Assembly (NCBI RefSeq): GCF_020164595.1
Contig: NZ_JAIQZE010000003.1
Span: 1-64,000, forward strand
Direction of reading: 5' to 3'
Length of the DNA stretch: 64,000 nt
From: Psychroflexus longus
Lineage (GTDB): Bacteria; Bacteroidota; Bacteroidia; Flavobacteriales; Flavobacteriaceae
The position numbers were made by a program, and so were the translations under genes. The notes under the pieces are model-generated. The model saw nothing but the letters and a program-made list of their open reading frames with translations. It did no database searches and was not told the origin of the DNA. Shown here one piece after another: positions 54,276 to 63,998 of this stretch; position 1 is the stretch's first letter, and each line of letters starts with the position of its first letter.

Positions 54276-55472
54276 ATGAGTATTTTAAGCGGCAAGCATA
54301 TCCTACTAGGAATTACGGGTGGCATTGCCGCTTATAAATCTGCATTCCTAGTAAGACTTCTCAAAAAAGCTGGAGCAGATGTCAAAGTTGTGATGACGCC
54401 AGAGTCGGAACAATTTGTAACACCACTTACCCTTTCAACACTTTCCGAAAATCCTGTGGTCTCTTCATTTACAGACGAGGAGAAAAATTGGAACAACCAC
54501 GTAGATCTAGGATTATGGGCTGACCTAATGTTAATAGCGCCTGCAACAGCCAACACCTTGTCCAAGATGGCAACTGGAAGTGCTAATAATATATTACTAA
54601 CAACTTATTTATCAGCGAAATGTCCAGTCTATTTTGCCCCTGCTATGGATCTTGACATGTATAAACATGAATCTTCCAAAGCAAGTATTGACAGACTTAT
54701 AAGTTTTGGAAATAAGTTTATAAAACCTGAATCTGGACAGCTAGCAAGTGGGCTTGTTGGTGAAGGAAGAATGGCAGAGCCAGAAAATATTGTAAGTTTT
54801 TTGGAAAAAGACATTCTATCACTACTCCCACTTTACGGCAAAACAGTTACCATTACAGCAGGCCCTACATATGAAGCTATTGACCCAGTTCGTTTTATCG
54901 GTAACCATTCCAGCGGAAAAATGGGTTTCGAGCTTGCACATCAAGCTTTAAAACTTGGAGCTGAGGTGAATTTAATTTCAGGACCGACACATTTGAGTTT
55001 AAATCACAGCAACCTGAATAGAATTGATGTTGTGAGTGCTCAAGAAATGTATGAGGCTGCAACATCTCTTTTCGAGAAATCAGATATTGTCATTGCTTCA
55101 GCTGCTGTGTCGGATTATAAGCCAAAAAAACAATTTGATAAAAAACTTAAGAAGACTGAAAATGCGATGCAAATCGATTTGGAGCCTACTCCAGATATCC
55201 TGAAGTCTTTAGGTGATAACAAAACACACCAGATTTTAGTTGGTTTTGCCTTAGAAACCGATGATGAGGAGAATAATGCGAAAGCTAAACTAAACAAGAA
55301 AAATTTAGACTTCATCGTTTTAAATTCTTTAAATGACAAGGGAGCAGGTTTTAAGAAAAACACCAATAAAATCAAGATTATAACAAAATCAGAAATAATT
55401 CGTTTTGAAACCAAGCCTAAATCTGAAGTTGCTTCAGATATCATGAATTTCATTCTTAAAATTGTCGATTGA
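54276..55472 (+). CDS. coaBC: Bifunctional phosphopantothenoylcysteine decarboxylase/synthetase
   Basis: 398 residues. The N-terminal CoaC flavoprotein domain (1-175) begins GKHILLGITGGIAAYKSA and holds the catalytic-region NHVDLGLWAD and PAMDLDMY. The CoaB domain (about 185-395) has ITAGPTYEAIDPVRFIGNHS and ASAAVSDYKPK. Together they make 4'-phosphopantetheine for coenzyme A. coaE lies further along in the window (60950). Confidence 0.96.
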   Translation: MSILSGKHILLGITGGIAAYKSAFLVRLLKKAGADVKVVMTPESEQFVTPLTLSTLSENPVVSSFTDEEKNWNNHVDLGLWADLMLIAPATANTLSKMATGSANNILLTTYLSAKCPVYFAPAMDLDMYKHESSKASIDRLISFGNKFIKPESGQLASGLVGEGRMAEPENIVSFLEKDILSLLPLYGKTVTITAGPTYEAIDPVRFIGNHSSGKMGFELAHQALKLGAEVNLISGPTHLSLNHSNLNRIDVVSAQEMYEAATSLFEKSDIVIASAAVSDYKPKKQFDKKLKKTENAMQIDLEPTPDILKSLGDNKTHQILVGFALETDDEENNAKAKLNKKNLDFIVLNSLNDKGAGFKKNTNKIKIITKSEIIRFETKPKSEVASDIMNFILKIVD

Positions 55473-56359
55473 TGAATTTTAAATGTGTATTGATTGCGAT
55501 TTTTTTTCCTTTTGTAGCTTTTTCTCAAGTTATTGAAGCCGAAGTTTTTCTGGATGCGCAACAAACAGGTAGGAATCAACTGTCAATTTTTTCAACTTTA
55601 GAAAGAGATCTTTCTGAATTCATCAATAACACTCAATGGACCGATTCCAACTTAAAACCTCACCAAAAAATTAAGTGCAGTTTTAATGTTATAATACAGG
55701 CTTACGATTCCGACAATTTTCAGGCGACTCTTCAAGTGCAATCATCGCGACCTGTCTTTGGATCTTCGATGAATTCAATTTTACTGAACATCAAAGACAA
55801 TGATTTTAATTTCACCTATAAAGAGTTTGAACCTCTTAATTACGATCCAAACGTATTCAACAATAATCTAATTTCCACTATTAGTTTTTACATATACACT
55901 ATTTTGGGATATGATGCAGACTCATTTGTGGAGGACGGAGGAACCGTATTTTATGAAGAAGCTAGGAAAATTGTAAACGCAGCTGGACAAAGAGGTGGTA
56001 ATGGCTGGGCAGACTCTGGAGCTTCTCAAAGTAGGTTTGGGATTAATAGAGATTTGCTCTCAGGTAATTTTTCCAATTTTAGAAAAGCATTATACATCTA
56101 CCACAGAAAAGGTTTGGATGTGATGCATCAAGATTTAGAAAGCGGGAAAGAAAATATCCTGACTGCTATAAATTTGATTTCTGAAAATTCTAAAAGCAGA
56201 CCTAATGCTGCTTTGTTCAGGATTTTCTTTGATGCAAAATCTGATGAAATAATGCAAATATTGAGTGGCGGACCAGAAATGAATATCGGTTCTACTGTAA
56301 GTACCTTAAATCAAATCGCTCCGGTTCATAATCGAAAATGGCGTATGATAGCCAACTAA
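55472..56359 (+). CDS. DUF4835-family secreted protein (PorD-like)
   Basis: About 295 residues from the ATG at 55472, which shares one base with the coaBC stop. A signal peptide ends near VAFSQ. The body matches the DUF4835 family (NPARPVFGSSMNS-type block, here SSRPVFGSSMNS; FYIYTILGYDADSF; GGNGWADSG; IYHRKGLDVMHQD). Members are annotated in some flavobacteria as PorD, linked to the type IX secretion system; that role is inferred. It sits in the conserved bamD-rpoZ-coaBC-DUF4835-recN order. Confidence 0.88.
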   Translation: MNFKCVLIAIFFPFVAFSQVIEAEVFLDAQQTGRNQLSIFSTLERDLSEFINNTQWTDSNLKPHQKIKCSFNVIIQAYDSDNFQATLQVQSSRPVFGSSMNSILLNIKDNDFNFTYKEFEPLNYDPNVFNNNLISTISFYIYTILGYDADSFVEDGGTVFYEEARKIVNAAGQRGGNGWADSGASQSRFGINRDLLSGNFSNFRKALYIYHRKGLDVMHQDLESGKENILTAINLISENSKSRPNAALFRIFFDAKSDEIMQILSGGPEMNIGSTVSTLNQIAPVHNRKWRMIAN

Positions 56360-56424
56360 TTATAGTGTAGATCTCACAATATTTAGTAGATTAGCTTACA
56401 ATTTAATTTCTAAAATCTTTATTT

Positions 56425-58077
56425 GTGCTAAGAGTTCTTGGGATCAAAAATTTTGCTCTTATTGAAGACATAAGTCTTGAATTTACCGATAATTTTTCAA
56501 TTATAACTGGTGAAACAGGTGCAGGTAAATCTATCATTCTTGGAGCACTTTCTCTATTACTTGGTAAGCGGGCAGACTTAAATTCTATTAGGAATTCTGA
56601 AAAAAAATGTGTCATTGAAGGTCAGTTTTCCATTGGTGCTTTCAATTTAAAATCTCTGTTTGATCATTTAGATTTGGATTATGAAGAAGAGACAATCGTC
56701 AGGCGAGAAATATTACCTTCAGGAAAATCTAGAGCTTTTGTAAACGATACCCCTGTGAAGCTTTCTAATCTAAGCGAACTTGGTATTCATCTTATAGATA
56801 TCCATTCTCAGCATGAAACGCTATCGATAGGAAATCAGGATTATCAATACGATGTTTTAGATACTGTAGCTCAAAATTCAGAACTCAAGCAGCTGTATAA
56901 AGAAAATTACAAGCTTCTCAATAAATTAAAAAAGGAATTTGATGAGCTAAAAGCCAATCAAATTAAAGCTGATGAAGCTTACGATTATAATCTTTTTTTG
57001 CTTTCAGAACTAACTGATGCGAACCTTAAACCAGGACTTCAGGAAGAATTGGAATCTACACAAAGCAAGCTGAGTCATGTAGAAGAGCTTCAGGAAAAAT
57101 TAGGACAATCGTATCAACAACTAGACGACGAATCTGTTGGGGTCGTGGCACAATTGAGAGAAGTAAATTTGCAACTTCGTAAAGCCTCACAGTTGGATCC
57201 AAGCCTTGAAGAGCTTTATCAAAGAGTTGAAAGTATTTTAATTGAGGCTGAAGATATAAGCTATGAAACTCATAATCAATTGGAATCTTTAGATGCAGAT
57301 CCTAAAGCTCTTGAGGAAGTAAATGAAAAACTTCAACAAATTTATACTTTACTGAAAAAGCATCATGTTTCAGATATTCAGGCTTTAATTGATGTAAGGG
57401 AAGATCTTGATCTACAGGTTTCCGTAAAAGAAAACGCTGAAAAGGAACTTCAAGAAGCTGAATCAAAAATCAACAAGCAAGAAGAAAAGCTTACGAAGCT
57501 AGCTAAAGAACTCTTTGAAAGCCGATCAAAAACTACCAAAACGATAACTGAAGTGGTGGAGGAGATGTTGAGTGAATTAGGAATTCCTGACGCAAGACTT
57601 GTCATAAAAGGAACTTTACACACTGCATTCACTCCGAAGGGCGCTGATAATTTTGAGTGGTTATTTTCAGCCAATAAGGGAAGTGAGCCACAAGATATTA
57701 AGCGTGTCGCTTCTGGAGGTGAAATGTCAAGAATTACTTTGGCAATCAAAAGTCTTCTAGCTCAATTTGATAATCTACCGAGTATAGTGTTTGATGAAAT
57801 AGATACAGGAGTTTCAGGTGATGTAGCTACCAAAATGGGAGTGATTATGAAAAAAATGTCTACATCCCTTCAGGTGATTTCTATCACTCACCTACCACAA
57901 ATTGCTGGTATGGGTCAACAGCATTTCAAAGTGTATAAAACTGTTCAAAACGAAAGAACACAAACCAATATTCAAATTTTAAAACATCAAGAAAGAATTG
58001 TTGAACTTGCCGAAATGCTTGGAGGAGATAAAACTTCTGAATCTGCATTGGCACATGCTCAATCTTTGTTAAAATGA
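56425..58077 (+). CDS. recN: DNA repair protein RecN
   Basis: 550 residues from a GTG at 56425, which gives the standard beginning LRVLGIKNFALIEDIS. The SMC-like ATPase has Walker A GETGAGKSI (about 30-38), a central coiled coil (about 160-360), the ABC signature VASGGEMSRI and Walker B SIVFDEIDTGVSG. It acts early at double-strand breaks. It is the last gene of the conserved block. Confidence 0.96.
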   Translation: MLRVLGIKNFALIEDISLEFTDNFSIITGETGAGKSIILGALSLLLGKRADLNSIRNSEKKCVIEGQFSIGAFNLKSLFDHLDLDYEEETIVRREILPSGKSRAFVNDTPVKLSNLSELGIHLIDIHSQHETLSIGNQDYQYDVLDTVAQNSELKQLYKENYKLLNKLKKEFDELKANQIKADEAYDYNLFLLSELTDANLKPGLQEELESTQSKLSHVEELQEKLGQSYQQLDDESVGVVAQLREVNLQLRKASQLDPSLEELYQRVESILIEAEDISYETHNQLESLDADPKALEEVNEKLQQIYTLLKKHHVSDIQALIDVREDLDLQVSVKENAEKELQEAESKINKQEEKLTKLAKELFESRSKTTKTITEVVEEMLSELGIPDARLVIKGTLHTAFTPKGADNFEWLFSANKGSEPQDIKRVASGGEMSRITLAIKSLLAQFDNLPSIVFDEIDTGVSGDVATKMGVIMKKMSTSLQVISITHLPQIAGMGQQHFKVYKTVQNERTQTNIQILKHQERIVELAEMLGGDKTSESALAHAQSLLK

Positions 58078-58110
58078 TTAACTTTACAGCACTAAATTAA
58101 AAATCAGACT

Positions 58111-58923
58111 ATGTCATATAATTTACTAAAAGGAAAGCGAGGGATAATTTTTGGAGCCTTAGATGAAAATTCTATTGCCTGGAAAACAGCCGAACGCGCT
58201 CATGAAGAAGGAGCTGAATTTGTTCTAACCAATGCTCCTGTAGCTTTGAGAATGGGAACTATTAATACGCTTGCCGAAAAAACAAATTCTGAAGTTATAC
58301 CAGCTGATGCTACAAAAGTTGAAGACCTTGAGAATCTGATTGAAAAATCACAAGAAATTCTAGGAGGCAAATTGGACTTTGTTTTGCATTCTATTGGAAT
58401 GTCCATTAACGTTAGAAAGGGCAAGCACTACACTGATCAAAATTATGACTGGACTCACAAAGGTTTGGATGTGTCTGCAATGTCTTTCCACAAACTGATG
58501 CAGACTCTGTATAAGAAAGATGCTATGAACGAGTGGGGAAGTATTGTCGCTCTTACCTATATGGCAGCTCAACGTGTTTTTCCAGATTATAATGATATGG
58601 CCGACAATAAGGCTTATTTGGAATCTGTAGCCAGAAGTTTTGGTTACTTTTTTGGAAAAGACAAAAAAGTAAGAGTGAATACGATTTCACAATCTCCAAC
58701 TCCTACTTCTGCTGGGCAAGGTGTGAAAGGGTTTACAGGATTTATGAACTATGCAGAAAGGATGTCTCCACTTGGTAATGCAACAGCATTGGAGTGCGCA
58801 GACTATACTTTGACTTTATTTTCTGACCTTACCAAAAAAGTTACCCTTCAAAATTTATTTCACGATGGAGGATTCTCAAATATGGGTGTAAGTCAGGAAA
58901 TTATGGAAGAAATGGAAGAATAA
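58111..58923 (+). CDS. fabI: Enoyl-[acyl-carrier-protein] reductase (NADH)
   Basis: 270 residues of the short-chain dehydrogenase fold with the FabI-type start GKRGIIFGALDENSIAW. The active site is Tyr150 and Tyr160-x6-Lys167 (PDYNDMADNKAYLES). It performs the last step of each fatty acid elongation cycle. Some residues differ from the E. coli protein in the way usual for Bacteroidetes. A strong terminator follows. Confidence 0.95.
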   Translation: MSYNLLKGKRGIIFGALDENSIAWKTAERAHEEGAEFVLTNAPVALRMGTINTLAEKTNSEVIPADATKVEDLENLIEKSQEILGGKLDFVLHSIGMSINVRKGKHYTDQNYDWTHKGLDVSAMSFHKLMQTLYKKDAMNEWGSIVALTYMAAQRVFPDYNDMADNKAYLESVARSFGYFFGKDKKVRVNTISQSPTPTSAGQGVKGFTGFMNYAERMSPLGNATALECADYTLTLFSDLTKKVTLQNLFHDGGFSNMGVSQEIMEEMEE

Positions 58924-58948
58924 AATTAGATAGATATTTTTCACTATC

Positions 58949-58978
58949 AATCCCGAAGCAAAGCTTCGGGATTTTTTA
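58949..58978 (+). terminator. Intrinsic terminator after fabI
   Basis: Perfect 11-bp stem aatcccgaagc (58949-58959) / gcttcgggatt (58963-58973) with a 3-base loop, followed by a T-run (to 58978). Confidence 0.92.
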
Positions 58979-58997
58979 TTTGTAATATCTTTACAGC

Positions 58998-60002
58998 ATG
59001 GTAGAGCTTCATTTTTCATTTATTATTCCTGTATACAACCGGCCTCAAGAAATCAAAGAATTACTGGAAAGTCTCACTTTGCTCGATAGAAGTTTTGAAG
59101 TTGTAATTGTAGAAGACGGTTCTCAAGACACTTGTGAAGAGGTAGTTGACGATTTCACTGGAAAACTAAATATTTCTTATTACTATAAAGAAAATTCTGG
59201 ACCTGGTGATTCAAGAAATTTTGGAATGGACAAAGCCAAAGGAAATTATTTTATTATTTTGGACAGTGATGTTATAGTTCCTGAAAAGTATTTAAAAACG
59301 ATATCCAAAGCTTTATCTGAAAACTATCTAGACTGTTATGGAAGTGGAGATAAGGCTTTAGAGTCTTTTAGTTCAATTCAAAAAGCTATAGATTATACGA
59401 TGACTTCTGTAATTACAACCGGAGGGATAAGAGGAGGTAAGCAGTCTAAAATTTCCAGATCATACGAACCAAGAAGTTTCAATATGGGAATTTCCAAAGC
59501 GGCTTTTCTTGATTCTGGAGGTTTTGGTCGAATTCATCCTGGTGAAGACCCGGATTTATCAATTCGGCTAAGAAAGTTAAAATTCAAAGTTGGATACATA
59601 CATGGCGCACATGTGTACCATAAAAGAAGGACAGATTTTAAAAAATTTTCGCAGCAAGTTTATAAGTTTGGTTTAGCTCGACCAATTTTAATATCACGTT
59701 ATCCAGAATCTTCAAAGTTGACCTATTGGTTTCCGTTTGTTTACAGTATAGGATTATTAATAGGCTTGGTCTTGCTTTTATTTAAGCTTGATTTTATATT
59801 TTATTTTTATGCGCTTTATAATTTCTTGATATTCGTCGATAGTCTTGTAGACTACAAGAATTTAAAAATTGCTTTATTCACAGTAATTTCAACAAATATT
59901 CAATTTATGAGTTATGGTGCTGGATTTATTTTGAGTTACTTTAAAATATGTATATTAAAGCAAATTCCTGAAAAAACATTTCCAAAACTATTTTTTAGAT
60001 AA
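58998..60002 (+). CDS. Family 2 glycosyltransferase, membrane-linked
   Basis: 334 residues. The GT-A catalytic domain (about 1-230) begins FSFIIPVYNRPQEIKELLES with VVIVEDGSQD and the DxD-type LDSDV. A later HPGEDPDLSIRLRKL block is typical. Two or three membrane segments follow (about 240-310). Donor and acceptor are unknown; a role in surface polysaccharide or glycolipid is likely. The next gene starts directly at its stop. Confidence 0.92.
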   Translation: MVELHFSFIIPVYNRPQEIKELLESLTLLDRSFEVVIVEDGSQDTCEEVVDDFTGKLNISYYYKENSGPGDSRNFGMDKAKGNYFIILDSDVIVPEKYLKTISKALSENYLDCYGSGDKALESFSSIQKAIDYTMTSVITTGGIRGGKQSKISRSYEPRSFNMGISKAAFLDSGGFGRIHPGEDPDLSIRLRKLKFKVGYIHGAHVYHKRRTDFKKFSQQVYKFGLARPILISRYPESSKLTYWFPFVYSIGLLIGLVLLLFKLDFIFYFYALYNFLIFVDSLVDYKNLKIALFTVISTNIQFMSYGAGFILSYFKICILKQIPEKTFPKLFFR

Positions 60003-60953
60003 ATGAGTAAATATAAACAGTTTGATAATCTCAAGACCAACCTCAAAAAGAAAAACTATAAAGCTTTTTTCTTTTTCATAGGATTTACTTTACTTATCTG
60101 GATTTTTGTTCAAATGTCGAAAACCTATAATCACGAGGTGAAATTGTCCTTTCAGCTTAAAGAAGTTCCTCAGCATATAGTTATCGAAGACAAATCTCAG
60201 GATATTTCAGTAGAAGTCAATCATACAGGTTTTAAGATCTTATTTATTAATCTTTTCAACTCGACCCTATCCTTAAATTTTGATGAACTGGACTCTATTG
60301 GTAATGCTTATACATTCAATCTAAAACAGAATAAATCCAAAATAGAAAAGCCATTAAGGGTTTCATCCGGTGAATTAGAAATCCTTCAGGACAGCCTTCA
60401 TTTTACTTTTTTTAAGTTGACCACAAAAAAATTAAAAATAAAACCAAACTTTCAAGTTAGCTTCAGCAAGGGATACGATTCAATTAAAAATTTCAGCTTC
60501 GATCCAAGTCATATTGAAGTTTCTGGAAACGTCTCCATTTTGAAAAAGCTTGAATTTATCTCAACTGAGAGGAAGAATCTAAAAGATATTTCAGATACTT
60601 TATACGGGACTGTTAATATTCAAAAAATCGATAGTGTTTCGATTAATTATCTGGTCGAAACCGTTAAGTATACTTTGCCTGTTGCCAAATTTACAGAAGG
60701 TAATTTCGAAATTCCTATTGATGTAGAAAACAATGCGAGCAATGAAGAGTTCGTGATTTTTCCTAAAACCGCTACAGTGAATTTCAAGACCAGTTTATCA
60801 AACTATGAGAAAATAGATGAATCTGGCTTTAAGGTAGTCGCTAAATATGAGCCAGATGAAGATTTTATGATCTTAGAACTCGTAAAGCAGCCGAAATTTG
60901 TCAAGAACGTTTCTCTCGAAAATTATAAAGTCGATTATTTAATTAAACGATGA
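60003..60953 (+). CDS. YbbR-like domain protein
   Basis: 316 residues. A short cytoplasmic start is followed by one membrane span (AFFFFIGFTLLIWIFVQM, about 22-40), then extracytoplasmic beta-rich YbbR-like repeats (about 50-310). In other phyla YbbR proteins (CdaR) regulate cyclic-di-AMP cyclase. In flavobacteria the family usually sits before coaE, as here. Function is not established. It overlaps the coaE start by 4 bases. Confidence 0.85.
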   Translation: MSKYKQFDNLKTNLKKKNYKAFFFFIGFTLLIWIFVQMSKTYNHEVKLSFQLKEVPQHIVIEDKSQDISVEVNHTGFKILFINLFNSTLSLNFDELDSIGNAYTFNLKQNKSKIEKPLRVSSGELEILQDSLHFTFFKLTTKKLKIKPNFQVSFSKGYDSIKNFSFDPSHIEVSGNVSILKKLEFISTERKNLKDISDTLYGTVNIQKIDSVSINYLVETVKYTLPVAKFTEGNFEIPIDVENNASNEEFVIFPKTATVNFKTSLSNYEKIDESGFKVVAKYEPDEDFMILELVKQPKFVKNVSLENYKVDYLIKR

Positions 60954-61537
60954 TAAAAATTGGACTCACTGGAGGAATTGGAAGCGGCAAAACTACAGTT
61001 GCGCAAATGTTTAAGGACAAAAATGTTCCCGTCTTTACAGCCGATATTGAAGCTAAAAAAATACTTGATCGGCCCGAAGTTTCTTCGGAAGTTTCACGGG
61101 TTTTTGGTGTTAAGTTGAATTCTGAAAACCTGATTAACAAAACTGAACTTGCCAAAATAGTTTTCAATGATGGTAAAGCTTTGGAAAGACTGAATTCCAT
61201 AATTCATCCTAAAGTTCATACGTATTTTGAAAGATGGCTATCCAAGCAAAAAGCTTTATATATTATCTATGAAGCTGCAATTATATTTGAAAAGAATAGA
61301 GCTTCAGACTTTGACTACACAATTCTTGTAACTGCACCCGAAGATCTAAGAATTAAACGTGTGATGGAAAGAGATGATATAACGAGTGCCGATGTAGAAT
61401 CAAGAATGAAAGCTCAATGGCCAGAGTCTAAAAAGAAAGAATTAGCAGATTTTATTATAGAAAATATTAATTTAAAAGAAACTCAACAACAGGTTAATAA
61501 ACTTCATGAAAAGTTTCTAAGCTTTTCAGATAAATAA
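60950..61537 (+). CDS. coaE: Dephospho-CoA kinase
   Basis: 195 residues. The P-loop is TGGIGSGKTTVA (about 6-17), with the CoaE blocks VFTADIEAKKIL, IIHPKVH and RASDFDYTILV. It performs the last step of coenzyme A synthesis in the cytosol. It is the end of the glycosyltransferase - YbbR - coaE run. Confidence 0.96.
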   Translation: MIKIGLTGGIGSGKTTVAQMFKDKNVPVFTADIEAKKILDRPEVSSEVSRVFGVKLNSENLINKTELAKIVFNDGKALERLNSIIHPKVHTYFERWLSKQKALYIIYEAAIIFEKNRASDFDYTILVTAPEDLRIKRVMERDDITSADVESRMKAQWPESKKKELADFIIENINLKETQQQVNKLHEKFLSFSDK

Positions 61538-61593
61538 AGGCATTGTCTTGTTAACTTTCGGTTAAACACCGAGAAAGCATTTTGTTAAAACTG

Positions 61594-61601
61594 TAATTTT
61601 G
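61594..61601 (+). promoter_or_regulatory. -7 promoter element directly before the histidine kinase gene
   Basis: TAATTTTG matches TAnnTTTG and ends only 5 bases before the ATG at 61607, so the transcript would be leaderless or nearly so. Confidence 0.5.
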
Positions 61602-61606
61602 GCAAA

Positions 61607-63175
61607 ATGAATAAACGTATATTTACATTCATAATTGTACTCATGAGTGTCTCTTTAATAGGGATCATCTTTGTTCAAGGCTACTGGATTAAAAACACAG
61701 TAGAGAGTAACGAAGAGCAGTTCTCCATGGGGGCTAAACAGATTCTTATCAACGTTGTTCAGCAATTAGAAAAAGAAGAGATCGACAAATATTATTTCAA
61801 ATTTGCTTCCATAGCAGATTCTGAAACTCCTGTAAGAGCTCAGCTTAGTGAAATTTTTCAAATGTTGCCAGATGATGGGATCTCCACAGAGTATTTCATG
61901 TATTCAAATCGTTTATTCCAAGAAGATTATAAAGTAGCATCTCCATTTCTTGCGGAAAACCAAGATTCTATAGAATTCAAAAAGTTTATCAACCGTAAAG
62001 TAACGGCTGTAATGAGAAGAGATGGAATCGATGGTGTTTCACAAAACGCCATGGAGCGTTATGAACGCATCAATAATCTGGAAGAAGAGCAAAAATATTT
62101 GTGGCTAGATGCTATCAAAGAAATGGCGTCAAAAATTCCAATACATAAGCGCGTAGATACCTTGGAAATCAAGAAATTGATTGAAGAGCAAATGGATAAG
62201 CGAAATCTGAAATCTGATTATGACTTTGGCATTTACAGCAATGCTTTATCTACAAAGGTGAGAACATCAAGTTTTGAATTGAATTCACCATCGACTTATG
62301 GTATCCCTGTTTATAGTTACAATGACGAATTTTCAGATTATCAACTATTCATTAATTTCAAAGATAAGAATCAGCAGATTTTATCATCAATTGCATTGAT
62401 GGGTGGGCTTTCAGTATTGTTTACTTTGGTGATAGTTTTAGCGTTTTCTTCAGCAATTGGTCAATTGATAAGACAAAGACAGATATCTCAGATCAAAACA
62501 GATTTTATCAATAACATGACTCACGAATTTAAAACACCCATAGCTACGATAAATCTTGCATTAGATTCTGTAAAAAACCCAATGATTTCAAAAAATCCTG
62601 AAGCTGTTGATCGATATATGAATATGATTCGGGAAGAAAATAAGAGGATGCACGCTCAGGTCGAAAATGTGTTGAGAATTTCTAAGCTCGAAAAAAATGA
62701 GCTGGACATTGATAAAGAAAAATTGAATCTTCATGAAATTATTGAAGATGCTATTAGTCACATCAACTTGATTGTGGAAGATAGAGGCGGTGTTATTAAA
62801 ACAGACCTCAGAGCAAAGAGGGATACTATACTGGCAAATGACTCACATTTTTCCAATGTGATCGTGAATATTTTGGATAACGCTGTAAAATATTCAACAG
62901 ATGCCCCTGTTATTAACGTAGAGACAGAGAATGTAAATAATTATGTTGTTCTGATTGTCACCGACCATGGAAATGGAATGTCAAAACAAGTACAGAAAAA
63001 AGTATTCGATAAATTTTACAGAGAACATACAGGTGATGTTCATAATGTAAAGGGTCATGGTTTAGGCCTCTCTTACGTTAAAAGAATAGTAGACGATCAC
63101 CACGGTGACATCTCTGTGAAAAGCGAAAAAGGAAAAGGAAGTTCATTTATAATTAAATTACCATTAATATCATAA
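61607..63175 (+). CDS. Sensor histidine kinase (RprX-like)
   Basis: 522 residues. Two membrane spans (about 6-27 and 263-284) enclose a large extracytoplasmic sensor region (about 28-262) with no named domain that I can recognise. The HisKA dimerisation domain carries His306 (NNMTHEFKTPIA). The ATPase domain has NILDNAVKYS (N box), DHGNGMS (G1) and GHGLGLSYVKRIV (G2). It phosphorylates the response regulator encoded 4 bases downstream. The overall build matches the Bacteroidetes RprX type. Confidence 0.94.
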   Translation: MNKRIFTFIIVLMSVSLIGIIFVQGYWIKNTVESNEEQFSMGAKQILINVVQQLEKEEIDKYYFKFASIADSETPVRAQLSEIFQMLPDDGISTEYFMYSNRLFQEDYKVASPFLAENQDSIEFKKFINRKVTAVMRRDGIDGVSQNAMERYERINNLEEEQKYLWLDAIKEMASKIPIHKRVDTLEIKKLIEEQMDKRNLKSDYDFGIYSNALSTKVRTSSFELNSPSTYGIPVYSYNDEFSDYQLFINFKDKNQQILSSIALMGGLSVLFTLVIVLAFSSAIGQLIRQRQISQIKTDFINNMTHEFKTPIATINLALDSVKNPMISKNPEAVDRYMNMIREENKRMHAQVENVLRISKLEKNELDIDKEKLNLHEIIEDAISHINLIVEDRGGVIKTDLRAKRDTILANDSHFSNVIVNILDNAVKYSTDAPVINVETENVNNYVVLIVTDHGNGMSKQVQKKVFDKFYREHTGDVHNVKGHGLGLSYVKRIVDDHHGDISVKSEKGKGSSFIIKLPLIS

Positions 63176-63179
63176 ATAT

Positions 63180-63902
63180 ATGGAAACTGAAAACAAAAAG
63201 ATTTTATTAGTAGAAGACGATCCGAATTTTGGAATCGTACTTAAGGACTATTTGTCCATGAATGAATACGACGTTACCCACGCTAAAAACGGTATGGAAG
63301 GCTTCGAAAAATTCAAGAAAGGAAATTATGACTTATGTATTTTGGACGTCATGATGCCTTACAAAGATGGTTTTACCCTAGCAAAGGAAATAAGAGCCAA
63401 AAACGAAGACATACCTATTATCTTCCTTACTGCTAAAGCAATGAAGGATGATGTGTTGAAAGGATACAAGGTTGGAGCTGATGATTACCTCAATAAACCA
63501 TTTGATAGCGAAGTACTATTGATGAAAATAAAGGCCATCATGCAACGCAAAAATTCAGATACACTTGCAGACAGCAAGCAATTTGAATTTAGCGTAGGTA
63601 ACTTTCACCTTAATTCTAAGTTGAGATTCTTAACATTTAAAGATGAGGAGCCTATAAAGCTATCTCCAAAAGAGAACGAATTATTGCGCTTACTTGCTCT
63701 ATATGAAAATGATCTGATGCCAAGAGAATTGGCATTGACCAAAATTTGGAGAGATGACAATTACTTTACGTCAAGAAGTATGGACGTATATATCGCCAAA
63801 TTGAGGAAATATCTGAAAAAAGATGATTCTGTGGAAATTTTAAATATTCACGGTGAAGGATTCCGTTTGGTAGTAAAAGGCTCGGACGGAAGAGGTGCTT
63901 AA
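63180..63902 (+). CDS. OmpR-type response regulator (RprY-like)
   Basis: 240 residues. The receiver domain (about 6-120) has the acidic pocket VEDDPN, phospho-acceptor Asp56 (CILDVMMPYKDGF) and the Lys of NKPFD. A winged-helix DNA-binding domain follows (about 135-235, with LSPKENELLRLLALY and SMDVYIAKLRKYL). It is paired with the histidine kinase just upstream. The transcript ends at a strong terminator. Confidence 0.96.
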   Translation: METENKKILLVEDDPNFGIVLKDYLSMNEYDVTHAKNGMEGFEKFKKGNYDLCILDVMMPYKDGFTLAKEIRAKNEDIPIIFLTAKAMKDDVLKGYKVGADDYLNKPFDSEVLLMKIKAIMQRKNSDTLADSKQFEFSVGNFHLNSKLRFLTFKDEEPIKLSPKENELLRLLALYENDLMPRELALTKIWRDDNYFTSRSMDVYIAKLRKYLKKDDSVEILNIHGEGFRLVVKGSDGRGA

Positions 63903-63932
63903 CAAGCTCACTTTTTTCAGTTCCAAAGTGAT

Positions 63933-63967
63933 AAAAAGTCTAATCGTTTAGAACGATTAGACTTTTT
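63933..63967. terminator. Bidirectional intrinsic terminator after the response regulator gene
   Basis: Perfect 16-bp stem aaaaagtctaatcgtt (63933-63948) / aacgattagacttttt (63952-63967) with a TAG loop. T and A runs on both flanks suggest that it serves convergent transcripts. Confidence 0.92.
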
Positions 63968-63998
63968 ATGTTTTAATATGGGCGATAATATCTTCGAA
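63966..63998 (-). CDS. Possible C-terminal end of a gene entering from the right (partial)
   Basis: Reading from the window edge on the minus strand, one frame gives FEDIIAHIKT followed by TAA at 63966-63968, at the edge of the bidirectional terminator. The peptide looks like a natural protein end, and the terminator placement fits a convergent gene. Ten codons are too few to be sure. Confidence 0.3.
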   Translation of the reverse strand, partial: FEDIIAHIKT

